A program made the position numbers and the translations under genes. Under the pieces are notes generated by a model, which saw only the letters and a program-made list of their open reading frames with translations, did no database searches and was not told where the DNA came from. 6,122 nt of DNA from CAYNWK01 sp964400875 (GTDB lineage Bacteria; Chloroflexota; Anaerolineae; Anaerolineales; UBA4823): assembly GCA_964400875.1 (NCBI GenBank), contig CAYNWK010000227.1, positions 1 through 6,122 on the forward strand, in the 5' to 3' direction. Each line of letters opens with the position of its first letter. Position 1 is the first letter of the stretch. Positions 5,606 to 6,122 of this stretch are shown in pieces.

Positions 5606-5737
5606 GCCATTCTTGACATTGAACATGTTTTGCTCTACGATTGGGGGGATCCGACCTTTTAGGACTGGGTGGCCACGGCTGACGTTGAGGAGATCGTCGA
5701 GTGGGCACGAGAAGTGGGACGCCTAGGCGAGAAATAA
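5606..5737 (+). pseudogene. Frame interrupted by one stop codon, possible gene remnant
   Basis: The plus-strand frame from 5606 reads AILDIEHVLLYDWGDPTF, then a TAG at 5660-5662, then DWVATADVEEIVEWAREV and GRLGEK to a TAA at 5735-5737. The second part has the acidic and basic alternation of a real amphipathic C-terminal helix. A decayed gene with one nonsense change would explain it, as would chance. There is no start codon with a ribosome binding site, and no family is recognised. Confidence 0.22.
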
Positions 5738-6067
5738 CGGTCGCTCGTGAAGTGTTTCTGAGCGAAAAGATGGAGATCGGGCAACACTATGACAACTTTA
5801 TCAGTGTTTTTTTTGCAAACGCTCGGATCATAGCCATCTAGGGAGATTGACTTGCTTATTTCCAAGAAGGCCTGTTGTTGAAGTTCGGGCTAGAGAGCAG
5901 GATCATCGATTCCCAACGAGGCGGTGGAGATTTTCCTAATGCGCGGAGCAACGACTGGGCTTATCTACTGGGCATTGTTTTCCTAGAAGGTATAATTTTG
6001 TGTAGTCCTCCATCTTTCAGTGGAGGATTCGGTTTCGATTTTTGCATTTCTGGACGTTTTCTAACTC
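5738..6067. other. Gene-poor stretch with weak open frames only
   Basis: A plus-strand frame at 5875-6072 with a TTG start reads MLKFGLESRIIDSQRGGGDF and then a hydrophobic part with no family resemblance and no ribosome binding site. A minus-strand TTG-start frame at 5659-5865 is equally unsupported. An eight-base T-run lies at 5807-5814. Base composition shifts toward AT here. I see no gene that can be supported. Confidence 0.4.
6006..6042 (+). terminator. Terminator-like hairpin followed by T-rich sequence
   Basis: TCCTCCA (6006-6012) pairs perfectly with TGGAGGA (6021-6027) over an 8-base loop. It is followed by a T-rich tract with a TTTTT run ending about 6043. On the plus strand this resembles an intrinsic terminator with an interrupted T-tract. 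It could end a decayed or unrecognised plus-strand transcript in the region to its left, or shield the mobile element suspected to its right. Confidence 0.4.
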
Positions 6068-6122
6068 TGTAGATTCAACTCATAAGTGCAACGCAGGTGG
6101 TCACACAAAGAGGTAAGCTGCG
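6068..6122. mobile_element. Possible end of an IS30-family insertion sequence, running off the right edge
   Basis: The text TGTAGATTCAACTCATAAG continuing TGCAACG (6068-6093) resembles, from memory, the terminal inverted repeats of IS30-family elements, which often begin with a TGTAGATTCAA-like sequence followed by a GTGCAAC or similar block. If so, the element would extend to the right of the window. No transposase sequence is inside the window, and the matching opposite end cannot be seen, so this remains a suggestion. Confidence 0.28.

Noticed and set aside
5659..5865. Minus-strand 68-codon frame with a TTG start
   Set aside because: No clear ribosome binding site and no recognisable domain; its C-terminal part is Ser/Thr/Arg-rich, as expected for the antisense of another frame.
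5875..6072. Plus-strand 65-codon frame with a TTG start
   Set aside because: No ribosome binding site, odd Gly/Phe-rich end that reads through a terminator-like hairpin, and no recognisable family.

Overview
The window looks like a chromosomal piece of a draft or metagenome assembly from an environmental bacterium. A block of exactly 100 N (3713-3812) marks a scaffold join. Base composition is moderate. The pair of multi-pass membrane proteins at 1028-3446 resembles the integral-membrane sensor modules common in Chloroflexota, and to a lesser extent Actinomycetota. A Chloroflexota host is therefore my best guess, but it rests on this one family and no marker gene is present.

Left part (1-1027): a leader region with no convincing gene is followed by a plus-strand SnoaL-like/ester-cyclase-fold protein (342-794) with a good ribosome binding site. 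A gene-free spacer lies after it. At the extreme left edge the minus strand stays open to the window border and ends in an exact 14-base copy of a segment of the downstream membrane-protein gene.

Middle (1028-3446): two minus-strand paralogues sit head to tail with only 10 bases between them, surely one transcription unit. Both are about 400-residue polytopic membrane proteins that carry the sensor part of a histidine-kinase-like architecture but stop before any kinase core. Their C-terminal quarters are nearly identical while their N-terminal halves have diverged. Upstream lie a direct repeat and the assembly gap.

Right part (3813-6122): a small plus-strand helix-turn-helix protein (3949-4179) converges on a minus-strand acetoacetate-decarboxylase-superfamily protein (4238-4957). 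A perfect hairpin covers the latter's stop codon. Upstream of the decarboxylase-like gene, in the same orientation, is a very short ORF (5108-5242) with a textbook AGGAGG site. From about 5260 to the right edge there is no confident gene, only short start-less or stop-interrupted frames that look like decayed genes, a terminator-like hairpin, and a possible IS30-type element end at the right border.

No RNA gene, CRISPR array or recognisable defence or secondary-metabolite cluster was seen. The genes do not form one evident pathway. The strongest functional unit is the tandem membrane-sensor pair; the decarboxylase-like and SnoaL-like proteins are probably independent small-molecule enzymes or binding proteins.
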